Positions 1 to 7,439 of a DNA stretch of 32,581 nucleotides are shown piece by piece; position 1 is the stretch's first letter; each line of letters begins with the position of its first letter. The notes under the pieces are model-generated. The model had not been told where the DNA came from, searched no databases, and saw only the letters and a list, made by a program, of their open reading frames with translations. The stretch comes from DASPFV01 sp035620975. GTDB taxonomy: Bacteria; Acidobacteriota; Vicinamibacteria; Vicinamibacterales; 2-12-FULL-66-21. The position numbers were made by a program, and so were the translations under genes. Location: positions 1-32,581 of the forward strand of contig DASPFV010000002.1 of the NCBI GenBank assembly GCA_035620975.1, given 5' to 3'.

Positions 1-402
1 ACTGGGTTGACGATGCTCTCTTGCCGGGACTCTATCGCTCCTGTGCTGGGCCTCCCGAGTCGACGCCTGGACGGCGTTCCAGCTTGCATCGACTGTTCCT
101 CATGGCCGCATTCTTCGCTCTACCAAACACAGAACCGCCCAGCGCTTCGTTCAGCACCTTCGAGCCCGCTCCCGTCTCGCTGACCGGCGCCGACTCGAGC
201 GAGCCGCTGCACGGTTGGTGAACATGTCTTGACGGCCAGCATTCTGCCGAGCACGTCTCAATGTCTGATGTATGTGTGTGTTCGTCATCTACGTGCAGTT
301 TTGCGCGGGGGGCCCCTGCGCGACTCGTTCTCACCTATCGCGGACCACCGCGCGCCCACATTCCCCTGACGACTCACCGGAGCGGGAGATCGAGAACCTA
401 TG
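1..402. other. Left-edge region without a supportable gene
   Basis: No frame here has convincing protein character. On the minus strand a frame beginning with ATG at 89-87 stays open to position 1 (29 codons), with the tail GAIESRQESIVNP. It could be the start of a gene that lies outside the window, but it is too short to call. The rest of the stretch has stops or low-complexity frames on both strands. Confidence 0.4.
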
Positions 403-1452
403 TCATGGCTGCTGGCGCTCAAGCAGCACCAAGTCGTCGAGGAGGCGCACAATCCGATAGCCGTGACCCTCAGCGCCAACCAGCTTCTTGTTCGCGTTGG
501 CCTCTTGCAGTCCGAGGATGTCATAATCGAATCGCTCGGACGTGCCGGCGTGTCGTTCCACGATGAAAACCGCTTCCGACGCATTTTGCGACGTCGCAAC
601 TACCCGGAACCCTACGGCGCCGGCGGCCTGAAGCTCCTGGACGGAGGTTGCGACCCGCTGCGCCGCAAGGACACGGTACTCAAACGGTTTCGGCGTGGCC
701 CCACGTTCTCTCGCGAGGACCGCCGTCATGTAAGAACCGGCGGTGATTACTCGAAAGCCTTCCGCCGCTGCCGCCGCTAGATCGCTCTGCATGGCGGACG
801 TTCGGGCCGTCGCCACGACCCGATACTCAAGCTGCTGGGATTCAGGCACATCGCGCTTGGCTCCCTCGATCTCTTCGAAGAACAGGACGGTATTGGCGCC
901 GAGCATGCCTTCGCGACCGACGACGCCGACGAGGGTGCGTTCTGTCGTGCTGGAGCTGGCCAGGGCCAGCTCTGCGTCCTTCCTCCCTTTGATCATGGAG
1001 TACCTGACTCGTGGCGCGTCCGACTGCTTTGCGAGTACTGCTATCCAGGTCGTCTCCGTGGTGCCCATACTCGTCTCATCGAGCGCCTTGATGGTTTCGG
1101 GCAAAACCCTGAAGCCCTCGGCGGTAGCGTTGTTAAGCTCGTTGATCAGCCCACGCTCTCCGGACTCCGCAACCAGACGATAGTTGCCGGACGTACCCGC
1201 CGCACGTTTCAGGAGCATATTCAACGATCGCGAGGAAGAGGACATGAACCGGAGACTGTAGCCACTGTCTGCGGCATCGCGCAGGCGCTCGCGAAGCTTC
1301 GACAGGTTGATTTTCCGGAGTATTCTCGATCGGGTGTTCTCGGCATCGATCAGTACGTAATGCTGGTTATTTGAGAGGGCTGGCGCTTGTTTGCCCGAGA
1401 CCGCCGGCACGATCAGTAAGGACGCCACTATCGAAGCTGTCGGCCGTAGCAT
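403..1452 (-). CDS. Secreted protein of tandem DUF4177-like repeats
   Basis: This 349-residue protein starts with a short hydrophobic signal-like segment (about residues 6-20) and has no membrane span afterwards. The body is a chain of about six diverged units at roughly 32-83, 91-142, 150-194, 209-249, 258-300 and 309-346. Each unit follows the pattern Y-x-[VIL]-[VIL], a helix-forming stretch with an L..A..GF/Y-R-[VI] core (for example AAAAEGFRVITAGS), then a strand ending in hydrophobics plus E/R. The pattern resembles the small DUF4177 fold, which is inference from pattern only. The start is supported by AAGGAGGGG just upstream of the ATG. No catalytic motif is visible, so a binding or structural envelope role is possible. 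It reads away from the recombinase island to its right. Confidence 0.8.
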   Translation of the reverse strand: MLRPTASIVASLLIVPAVSGKQAPALSNNQHYVLIDAENTRSRILRKINLSKLRERLRDAADSGYSLRFMSSSSRSLNMLLKRAAGTSGNYRLVAESGERGLINELNNATAEGFRVLPETIKALDETSMGTTETTWIAVLAKQSDAPRVRYSMIKGRKDAELALASSSTTERTLVGVVGREGMLGANTVLFFEEIEGAKRDVPESQQLEYRVVATARTSAMQSDLAAAAAEGFRVITAGSYMTAVLARERGATPKPFEYRVLAAQRVATSVQELQAAGAVGFRVVATSQNASEAVFIVERHAGTSERFDYDILGLQEANANKKLVGAEGHGYRIVRLLDDLVLLERQQP

Positions 1453-1964
1453 GTTGCCCCTCCTTAAACAGGCGAATCAACCAGTCTCGGACTTACACCA
1501 CAGTCCAACGCTCTTGGAGGAAAGGACCCGGAGGGATTGCGGGCGATATTGTATGCCGTAGAACCTGTTTCGGGTCAATCTCCGAGCGCCACGATCGGAG
1601 TCTCACGCGAGCGGCGCGACCGTTGCAGATACAATCGGCAAGCCACGCTCCGCCACGGTCGACCGCGCGACGCTCGAGAGCCGCTTCAACGGCACACGAA
1701 CGATTGGAGCGCCATGCTGCGGCGCGTTGTAGGGAATACGCGGAGCATTCGTGCCCGAGCGGTCCGCTGTCACGTCAACCCGGCCGGCGGCTATCTATTC
1801 AAGGAAACCAACGCGATCTCGGCCGACTTCACATGCCGTCCCCAAGCGAACACGCTGTGATGTATTGGGATTCCATCAGGATCGGATTGGCGGGCCGCGC
1901 GAGCGAACACGCGGCGTGAGCGGACCGGGACGCGAACCCGTAGAATTGACAGTCGTCATGCCCC
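1453..1964. other. Intergenic stretch, no gene recognised
   Basis: It lies between the divergent secreted-repeat gene and the first recombinase remnant. Several short plus-strand frames are open, for example 1537-1860. They have no ribosome-binding site and no recognisable family, and their composition suggests chance. Only the Shine-Dalgarno region of the minus-strand neighbour at its left edge is supportable. Confidence 0.4.
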
Positions 1965-2045
1965 GTGAATCGACGCTGGATGGCTGAGACATCGATGACT
2001 CGCCGTAGGTGGTGGCTACGGTATCTCGTATGCTGCGCGGTGTTG

Positions 2046-2782
2046 ACCGGATACGTGATGAAGCAGCTGGCGACCGCTGGCGTCTCGGTCTGGAGCTACT
2101 TGGAGCGGCGCGACATTCTGATGTCGTCGCCGACGGACAAGTTTTTGATGTCGGCGATGAGCTTCGCCGCCGAAGTGGAACGCGAGAAGGCGCGCGAGCG
2201 CAGCCGGGATGCGGCACGGCAACGGGCGGCACGCGGAGCGGTGACAGGCGGCACCTGCTACGGCTACCGGAACACGCGGGACGCGACCGGCTTCGTCGTG
2301 CGCGAGATTGTCCCGAGGAAGCGGCCGTCGTGCGAAAGATTTTCCGGCTGTGCGCGGCGGGCAGGGGCGCGCGACGTATCTGCAGGCTGGGTGACGTGCG
2401 GGAGGTTTGTGCCGCCGTGCGCGAGGCGGAAGCCTATGGTCCCGAGCTGGGCGGCGCCGCCCGCGCGATGGTCGTGAGGCGACTGCGCGTGCTCGCGGCA
2501 GACGAACAGCGGAAGAACCAGATGGCGGGAGAGGCCTTCCGCGCCTTCGCGCTGATGAATAACAATGGCGCTCGGGCACCAGCCGGCCCCGCGGACGTCG
2601 CGTCCCGCGTTGATGCACGGGGGGCGCGCGAGATTGTCGTGGCCGTCGCCGCGACGCTCGGGCTGGAGAGCGCACTGGCGCGCGCGCGCCGGGCGCGCAC
2701 TACTGTTCCCGCGGCGAAGGAAACGAAGTCGACTTTGGTGGTCGGCGGATATTGGGACACGTTCCCGCAACTGAGACGCTGA
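2046..2782 (+). pseudogene. Serine recombinase remnant, 5'-truncated and frameshifted
   Basis: From about 2046 the reading frame gives TGYVMKQLATAGVSVWSYLE and continues through FLMSAMSFAAEVEREKARER and a CYGYRNTRD segment. This is the back half of a large serine recombinase catalytic domain and the start of its recombinase domain. The N-terminal catalytic-serine part is absent; homology begins abruptly at 2046. Near 2313 the frame shifts by one base, and the next recombinase segment (PEEAAVVRKIFRLCAAGRGA) is read in another frame, open to 2782. Beyond about 2390 the sequence no longer looks like a recombinase, so an internal deletion or fusion is likely. The related copy at 3871 carries the opposite half. 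Confidence 0.75.
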
Positions 2783-2799
2783 ACGAAAGGGAACGACGT

Positions 2800-3027
2800 A
2801 TGAGTGAACGCGCAGAATTTCCGACCTCCGGAAGCCGCCCCAGCTCGCACGCAGAGGCGGCGGAAGCGGTGGCGCGTGGAGCGGCGCGGCTGGCCGCGCT
2901 CGCGAGCGAGAAGCGAATCGCGGCGACGCGGAACCAGCAGGCGAGCCGCTCGGACGCGAACGCACGCCGCGCTCGCGCCGAGGGATGGTCCGGCACCGCC
3001 GGGCCGAGCCACACGCCGAACCAGTAA
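2800..3027 (+). CDS. Small hypothetical protein, Ala/Arg-rich
   Basis: This is a 75-residue ORF with ATG at 2800 and an AAAGGGAA sequence 6-13 bases upstream. The predicted protein is hydrophilic and probably helical in the middle (HAEAAEAVARGAARLAAL), with many arginines and no cysteines or membrane segment. It was not recognised as a family. It lies 17 bases after the end of the recombinase-derived frame and before the hicAB promoter region, inside the decayed island. It may be island cargo or a chance frame. Confidence 0.35.
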   Translation: MSERAEFPTSGSRPSSHAEAAEAVARGAARLAALASEKRIAATRNQQASRSDANARRARAEGWSGTAGPSHTPNQ

Positions 3028-3077
3028 CCCGGGGCGGCGAAATACGCGCGAATGGGGTCTTCGCGGACCGCTCGGCC

Positions 3078-3113
3078 TTCGGTTATTGCCCCTCGGGGAA
3101 ATAACTAACCGAA
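3078..3113. promoter_or_regulatory. Imperfect hairpin upstream of hicAB
   Basis: Outer arms TTCGGTTA (3078-3085) and TAACCGAA (3106-3113) are perfectly complementary. An inner CCC-CTCG-GGG stem lies inside them. No T-run follows, so it is not a standard intrinsic terminator. A protein-binding site or recombination-site remnant is possible. Confidence 0.35.
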
Positions 3114-3189
3114 AGACCAATATCTGGCCGGATTTACCGCGTTTAGCCGCCCGGGAACCGAGGAGGTCGCCCGGCAAGGCACTCCGCTA

Positions 3190-3209
3190 TAAACCGACCG
3201 TTGGGTTTA
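3190..3209 (+). promoter_or_regulatory. Candidate hicAB operator/promoter
   Basis: An inverted repeat TAAACC-N8-GGTTTA sits 10 bases before the GTG start of hicA. It overlaps a weak -10-like TACACT (3208-3213). HicB-type antitoxins usually repress their own operon through an inverted repeat in this position, so this is the natural operator candidate. Its role is inferred from position and symmetry only. Confidence 0.4.
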
Positions 3210-3219
3210 CACTAGTGGG

Positions 3220-3447
3220 GTGACGTGGAGCGAGCTGATTCGGAGAATCAAGGCGCTCGGATACCGTTCGCACCGAACCGGCAAAGGCAGCCACCAGCAG
3301 TATATCCACGGGGAAACGGGGAAAGTGCTGACGATTGCTGTCCACACGAGCCAAGAGGTCGGCACTGGTCTCGCGCACCGCATTCTGAAGGAAGCGACTG
3401 AAGGCGCGAAGTCCGCGGACGCGAAATCGAAGAAGGAGAACAAATGA
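3220..3447 (+). CDS. hicA: HicA family mRNA interferase toxin
   Basis: A 75-residue protein of HicA size. The N-terminal half (SELIRRIKALGYRSHRTGKG followed by SHQQY) has the dsRBD-like HicA pattern. The catalytic histidine lies in the G-S-H motif at residue 25. The family cleaves mRNA in a translation-independent way and is neutralised by HicB. The start is GTG at 3220, and a strong Shine-Dalgarno is not obvious. Its stop overlaps the hicB start by four bases (ATGA), which implies translational coupling. The C-terminal tail is lysine-rich. The pair looks intact although the flanking recombinases are broken, as expected for an addictive module left behind by a decayed element. Confidence 0.9.
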   Translation: MTWSELIRRIKALGYRSHRTGKGSHQQYIHGETGKVLTIAVHTSQEVGTGLAHRILKEATEGAKSADAKSKKENK

Positions 3448-3809
3448 CCGAGTACTACCCCGTCGTCGTTGAGCGAGAGGACAACGGGACGTATAGCGCG
3501 TGGGTAGCTGGCGTGCCGGGCGTCTACGCGGCGGCGGATTCGGCTGCCGTCGCGAAGCGCAGTATCCGGAGCGCGCTTCTCGCCCACCTTGAGACGCTTC
3601 GTGAACTTGGACGCCGACCAACGCCGAAGGCCCAGGTTCTCGTGCTTCGCACGTTCCGAAAGAGTGCAACTACAGGCGAGGGGTTGCGCTACGCGGGGTT
3701 GGGTGCACTGATGGGCCGAAAGACGAGTGCCGCGAAAGCCGCTGCATCGCGCGCGAACGGCCGAAAGGGCGGGAGGCCACGAAAGGGTGTATCGAAAACG
3801 TCGCGATGA
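3444..3809 (+). CDS. hicB: HicB family antitoxin
   Basis: This 121-residue protein directly follows and overlaps hicA by four bases. The N-terminal part (YYPVVVEREDNGTYSAWVAG, PGVYAAAD) is the partial RNase-H-like HicB fold that binds and blocks HicA. The C-terminal tail is strongly basic and ends in RANGRKGGRPRKG, an AT-hook-like stretch, in place of a clear helix-turn-helix or ribbon-helix-helix. DNA binding for autoregulation is likely. Both genes appear complete. Confidence 0.9.
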   Translation: MTEYYPVVVEREDNGTYSAWVAGVPGVYAAADSAAVAKRSIRSALLAHLETLRELGRRPTPKAQVLVLRTFRKSATTGEGLRYAGLGALMGRKTSAAKAAASRANGRKGGRPRKGVSKTSR

Positions 3810-3870
3810 GGTGCGCCACTCGAACGGCGGCAGTGAATGAAGCGCCCGGTCCGCGCGCGGGGAATGCGAG

Positions 3871-4263
3871 ATGAAATGCGCGGTTCACTGCCGCAAGAGC
3901 AATACCGAAACGAACGTGAACGGCGCCTCTCCGGACGACACCAAGTCGGTCGTCCGCCAACTCGAACACGCGCGCGGGTTCGCGGCCGAACGCGGATGGG
4001 CCGTGAGCGACGAGCACGTGTACTCCGATGACGCCGTTTCCGGTGCCGACTTCAAGCGGCCGGGCCTGATGCGGCTGCTGAACGTGCTGGGGAAGCGCGC
4101 GCCGTTTGACGTGCTGGTCGTGCGCGAGCTGTCGCGTCTCGGCCGCGAACAGCTCGAAACCGGCTACGTGATGAAGCAGCTCGCGACGGCCGGCGTCGCC
4201 GTCTGGTCTTACCTCGAACGCAAAGAAATCCTGATGTCGTCGCCGACCGACAAATTCCTGATG
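3871..4263 (+). pseudogene. Serine recombinase remnant, 3'-truncated (catalytic domain only)
   Basis: The first 131 codons are a good large-serine-recombinase N-terminus. The nucleophile region is HCRKSN with Ser10, followed by YSDDAVSGADF, and by VVRELSRLGRE with the conserved S88-R-L-G-R92. After FLMS at about 4263 the homology stops at a junction, and the frame ends 12 codons later at 4299. The recombinase and zinc-ribbon domains needed for DNA binding are missing, so it should be inactive. Over 105 bases (4159-4263 against 2046-2150) it aligns without gaps to the other remnant with 22 mismatches, mostly at third codon positions. The two therefore come from related but distinct elements, not a recent duplication. 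Confidence 0.85.
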
Positions 4264-4490
4264 AGTTCCTGCTCCAACCGCACGATTTGTATCCGATGAC
4301 GCAGGCGGACTTTGACCACTGGCACGGCATCTTGCGGGCACACTTTCCCGAGCATCCGTACACGCGGCGACGCGACTTCGTCCCGCGGCTGCCCGCGGAC
4401 GCCGTGCGCGAACTGGAGAAATTGGGCGGGTTCGATCAGGCAATCCGATCCGCGATCGACGGCATCAAGACCCGATTCTGGCTCGATTGA
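4263..4490 (+). pseudogene. C-terminal fragment of an unknown protein
   Basis: Directly after the recombinase breakpoint a different frame is open and reads EFLLQPHDLYPMTQADFDHW and onward to a stop at 4490. An internal ATG lies at 4296. The sequence looks like genuine coding (mixed polar and aromatic residues, no low complexity), with motifs HGILRAHFPEHP and RELEKLGGFDQAIRSAI. The family was not recognised. Its 5' part is missing, so it is probably a gene end fused to the truncated recombinase by deletion. Confidence 0.45.
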
Positions 4491-4648
4491 CTGCAATGTT
4501 CACGGTGGTGTACCTGCCGAAACTGAGTTTTACCCGCGTGTTCCGAGCGGCCTGATGGCGCGCCGGCCCGATGGGTCACTGGATCCTGGGACTCAAGAGG
4601 TGTTAAGGTCGGGCGCTCTTAGCGCCATCCCTCTGACAGGAGCGCGAC

Positions 4649-5590
4649 ATGGGACGTATTGTGATACTCGTGTTTTGCGCGTTGGCGGCCGCCGTCGACG
4701 CTCAGGTGACGCAGCCCAATCCCGTCAAGAGCCAAGAGTTGTCTGCGTCGGCTCAGGGGGGTCCCGTTGATGCCGAGGCTAAGCTGCTGCTGCCCGATAC
4801 AGCGGCGCCGGTGCGGGGCGTCATAGCCGTCCTCGGTTGGGGCGCTGGCACATGGCTGTACGACGATCCGGCATGGCGACAGCTTGCGAACGACTTGCAA
4901 TGCGGTCTTCTGAAACTCATTCTCTACACCAAGGACGGGCCTGAAGACCCTCTTAGCCTACCAGTCGCAGAGCAACCAGCCAGGAATGCCGCTCTGGGCG
5001 GCGCTGAAGCTCTACTGAAGGTTCTAAATGAGTTTGCCAGACAATCGGGGCGTCCAGAGCTTCAGAACGCGAAGCTGCTTTTCTGGGGACATTCAGCGGC
5101 CGGAAGCTTCGGAACGACGTTCGCCGCCATCCACCCGGCACGAACCGTCGCGTTCGTCCGTTACCATTCCCACTTGCGAGGCTTGCCCGTGGAGCTGGCC
5201 ACTATCGCACGAATCCCCGCGTTGATCATGGCCGGAGAGAGAGACACGGCTGCAGGCATCGAGGACAGTGAAACACTCTGGAAATCAGGACGAATGCTTG
5301 CGGCACCCTGGACGTTTGCCATTGAGCCGGGTGCGACGCATGGTTCGTCCGAAGAGCTTAAGAAGGCAAACGACTTGGCGCTCCCTTGGATTCGCGGAGT
5401 CATTACGCAGCGACTGACGACCAGCACGGCGGCTCTACGACCTATCGAGGACGCTTCAGGATGGCTGGCAAGCCGTACGAGCGTTATGCCTGCAGGATCG
5501 TTCCACGGACCGAAGGCAGAGGCCAGTTGGCTTCCCGACGAGGCTAGTGCCAGAGGTTGGCGCGTCGTCACTGGGACTCGCGCGCAATAG
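4649..5590 (+). CDS. Secreted alpha/beta hydrolase
   Basis: A 313-residue protein with an N-terminal signal peptide (hydrophobic 3-16, likely cleavage after VDAQ). The alpha/beta-hydrolase elements are in order: an oxyanion-side loop near GWGAGTWLYDD (63-73), the nucleophile elbow GHSAAG (147-152, Ser149), the acid in MAGERD (Asp199), and the histidine in GATHGS (His231). The fold ends near residue 255 and a C-terminal extension of about 60 residues follows. It should hydrolyse an ester or similar bond outside the cytoplasm; the substrate is not predictable. AGGAG at 4638-4642 supports the ATG at 4649. The stop codon lies inside a hairpin loop. Confidence 0.85.
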   Translation: MGRIVILVFCALAAAVDAQVTQPNPVKSQELSASAQGGPVDAEAKLLLPDTAAPVRGVIAVLGWGAGTWLYDDPAWRQLANDLQCGLLKLILYTKDGPEDPLSLPVAEQPARNAALGGAEALLKVLNEFARQSGRPELQNAKLLFWGHSAAGSFGTTFAAIHPARTVAFVRYHSHLRGLPVELATIARIPALIMAGERDTAAGIEDSETLWKSGRMLAAPWTFAIEPGATHGSSEELKKANDLALPWIRGVITQRLTTSTAALRPIEDASGWLASRTSVMPAGSFHGPKAEASWLPDEASARGWRVVTGTRAQ

Positions 5591-5597
5591 CGCGCGA
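5578..5597 (+). terminator. Hairpin straddling the hydrolase stop codon
   Basis: TCGCGCGC (5578-5585), loop AATA, then GCGCGCGA (5590-5597) is a perfect 8-bp stem. The TAG stop codon of the hydrolase spans the loop and the first stem base. There is no T-run, so termination efficiency is uncertain. It could also protect the mRNA 3' end. Confidence 0.35.
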
Positions 5598-5614
5598 TAC
5601 CTGCTGGCTCCCCC

Positions 5615-5674
5615 TCAGGTCGCCATCAGCCGGATGACTTCGCGGGGCGTGAAGTGCTCCCCGGTCGTCTCGTT
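5615..5674 (-). pseudogene. Relic of type I restriction-modification methylase (HsdM)
   Basis: The minus strand encodes NETTGEHFTPREVIRLMAT and then a stop. This is the characteristic HsdM / N6-methylase segment around GE(H/Y)(F/Y)TPREV(I/V)RLM. Only 19 codons remain. The relic begins two bases after the CCA end of tRNA-Glu, as expected if an island carrying a type I R-M locus once sat at the tRNA 3' end and was mostly deleted. Identification is by motif recognition only. Confidence 0.6.
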
Positions 5675-5675
5675 G

Positions 5676-5751
5676 TGGCGTCCCCAACGGGATTCGAACC
5701 CGTGTTTTGGCCTTGAAAGGGCCACGTCCTGGGCCTCTGGACGATGGGGAC
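5676..5751 (-). tRNA. tRNA-Glu (UUC), CCA encoded
   Basis: The minus strand folds as a complete cloverleaf. The acceptor is GTCCCCA paired with TGGGGAC, and the T arm is ACGGGTTCGAATCCCGT. The anticodon loop is CTTTCAA with anticodon TTC at 5717-5715. The discriminator G and a genomic CCA follow. Its 3' end faces the HsdM relic, so it likely served as an integration site. Confidence 0.95.
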
Positions 5752-5881
5752 CGTGAGGGCGCGGAGATCCGCAGGACCCGAACACTTGATGATAGCAGGC
5801 GGCTCGGCGATTGCAAAATCGGCACGCCGATCACAGACGCGATCGTCGTCGATGTCGTGGGCCGGGGAAGGAGCGTCGCGC

Positions 5882-6268
5882 TTACTGCGCCGCCGCCAGC
5901 GCGCCGGTGACGATCCGCTGCGGCACCCGCCGCCCGCGGACCAGCCGCACCACCGGGATGTGCGCCGTCACCGGGCACATGGTGAGCAAGTGCCCCGTCT
6001 CGCGAGACTCGATGTCGGGCAGGGCCGAATCGAGCAGGATCAGATCGGGCACGAGGCAGCACGCCTTCACGATCGCCTCGAAAGCTGTACGCGCGACGGA
6101 CACCCGAAGCCCGGCAGCGCGTAATTGTTGCTCACGGCGCGTCCGGCTCGTATCGTTGGCGTCAGCGACGAGCACATGGCGGCTGGAGCTGCCGTCGGGA
6201 TTCCCGCGCGAACCCCGGGTGACAGCCCGTGTCGTCGATCCGGACGGATTGGCGCCTTTGGCGTGCAC
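5882..6268 (-). CDS. Degenerate response-regulator receiver protein
   Basis: The 128-residue frame contains a CheY-like receiver from about residue 31. It has the strand HVLVADAND, the helix with REQQLRAAGLRV, the phosphoacceptor strand PDLILLDSALPDI, and IPVVRLVRG in place of the usual (S/T)-A strand. The conserved C-terminal lysine region is not seen, and the domain ends at ALAAAQ without a clear fifth strand and helix. No output domain is present. Phosphorylation is possible because the aspartate is kept, but normal switching is doubtful. The GTG start at 6268 is uncertain and the first 30 residues may not be translated. It could be a decaying receiver or the tail of a lost larger regulator. 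Confidence 0.65.
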   Translation of the reverse strand: MHAKGANPSGSTTRAVTRGSRGNPDGSSSRHVLVADANDTSRTRREQQLRAAGLRVSVARTAFEAIVKACCLVPDLILLDSALPDIESRETGHLLTMCPVTAHIPVVRLVRGRRVPQRIVTGALAAAQ

Positions 6269-6328
6269 GCGGCGGCCCTGAGCAAGAACGCTGCCGGATA
6301 CTGCCGGGGGGCTCGTCGTCAGGTCGAC

Positions 6329-6556
6329 TCACCCACGGATCAGCCGGTCCAGCCCGACGCCGGCCAGCGCCCCCCCGAGCAGCCAGACGGCATCCATCAT
6401 GACCCTGCCCTGCGGGTCGATGATAGAGAATAAGACGAGACCGAGGAACCCGCCCCCGATGGCGGCAGCCGCCAACTCCACGGCCACGCGCAGACGGCTG
6501 CGCGGGCAACGATGGGAGTCGGTCAGATGCCCCTTGCAGCGGGGACAGGTCGCCAT
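6329..6556 (-). CDS. Small zinc-finger-like membrane protein
   Basis: A 75-residue protein starting MATCPRCKGH. Cysteines at 4, 7 and 17 with His15 could form a small metal knuckle. Two hydrophobic segments follow (about 22-46 and 52-73), giving a two-span membrane protein with a cytoplasmic N-terminal finger. It was not assigned to a family. The frame is open further upstream, but that part is arginine-rich and not protein-like, so the ATG at 6556 is preferred. It lies upstream of, and on the same strand as, the degenerate receiver gene, separated by 60 bases, so the two could be co-transcribed. Confidence 0.6.
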   Translation of the reverse strand: MATCPRCKGHLTDSHRCPRSRLRVAVELAAAAIGGGFLGLVLFSIIDPQGRVMMDAVWLLGGALAGVGLDRLIRG

Positions 6557-6761
6557 GCAACAGCGGCGGCCCGCCGGGCAGGCCGGCCAAGGTCGCGCCG
6601 ACACGATAGCACAGCGGGGCTGTCGATCCCGCGATGAACCCCACGCTGCACGCCCGGGCTGAAACGCGGATTCTGCAGCGGGCGTCTTACGGCAGAGTCG
6701 GTTCGAGCGCGGGCGCTCGGGTGTCGAGCGACCGCCGGAGATGTGCACCGCTGGCTCCGAG

Positions 6762-7382
6762 ATGTCTCTCAGCTTCGTTCATCGCTTCGTCCCGGCCGCC
6801 ACGCTCGCCGCGCCAACCGTTCTCGCCCTGCACGGTACGGGCGGCGACGAGAGCGACCTGGTGCCGCTCGCCCGGATGCTCAGCGCCGACTCCGCCATCC
6901 TGAGCCCGCGCGGCGCCGTCCTCGAGAACGGCATGCCCCGCTTCTTCCGCCGGATTGCCGAGGGCGTCTTCGACCAGGAGGATCTCCGGCGCCGGACCGA
7001 CGACCTCGCGGACTTCATCGCCAAGGCAGCGGCGCACTACGGATTCGACCCGACACGCGTCGTTGCCCTCGGCTACTCGAACGGAGCCAACATCGCTGCG
7101 AGCCTGCTGCTGTCGAAACCATCCGCGCTCGCCGGCGCGGTGCTGCTGCGGCCGATGGTGCCGTTCGAACCGGCGGCCCTGCCCGCCCTCAAGACGAAGC
7201 GGATCCTCATCTCGGCAGGACGGCAGGACCCGATGGTGCCGCAGCCCTCGACCGAGCGCCTCGCCGCCCTCCTGACTCAGGCGGGCGCCGACGTGACCGT
7301 CTCGTGGTTCGACACCGGCCATGCGCTCCTCCCGCGGGAGATGGAGCAGGCGGCGCGGTGGTTCAACGAACGGTTCGCCTGA
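6762..7382 (+). CDS. Carboxylesterase / phospholipase-like alpha/beta hydrolase
   Basis: A cytoplasmic protein of about 206 residues in the YpfH/MhqD esterase family. It shows the oxyanion loop HGTGGDE (24-30), the nucleophile elbow GYSNG (Ser106), the acid in GRQDPMVP (Asp156) and the histidine in DTGHALL (His187). Size and motif spacing match the family, which hydrolyses short carboxylic esters and in some bacteria acts in quinone or hydroquinone detoxification. The start at 6762 was chosen because homologues begin near SFVHRF. An ATG at 6741 adds seven residues and neither has a good Shine-Dalgarno. The next gene encodes an ABM-like protein, a common partner type in aromatic or quinone metabolism, but no direct link is shown. 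Confidence 0.85.
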   Translation: MSLSFVHRFVPAATLAAPTVLALHGTGGDESDLVPLARMLSADSAILSPRGAVLENGMPRFFRRIAEGVFDQEDLRRRTDDLADFIAKAAAHYGFDPTRVVALGYSNGANIAASLLLSKPSALAGAVLLRPMVPFEPAALPALKTKRILISAGRQDPMVPQPSTERLAALLTQAGADVTVSWFDTGHALLPREMEQAARWFNERFA

Positions 7383-7439
7383 TCGGCTCCCCCGGATGAG
7401 CCTGATACACTGCTGACCTGTCCCCGAGGAGGATGGCTC

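Noticed and set aside
2046..4263. Recent tandem duplication of one recombinase gene
   Set aside because: The overlapping 105 bases differ at 22 positions, mostly synonymous, so the copies diverged long before the present arrangement.
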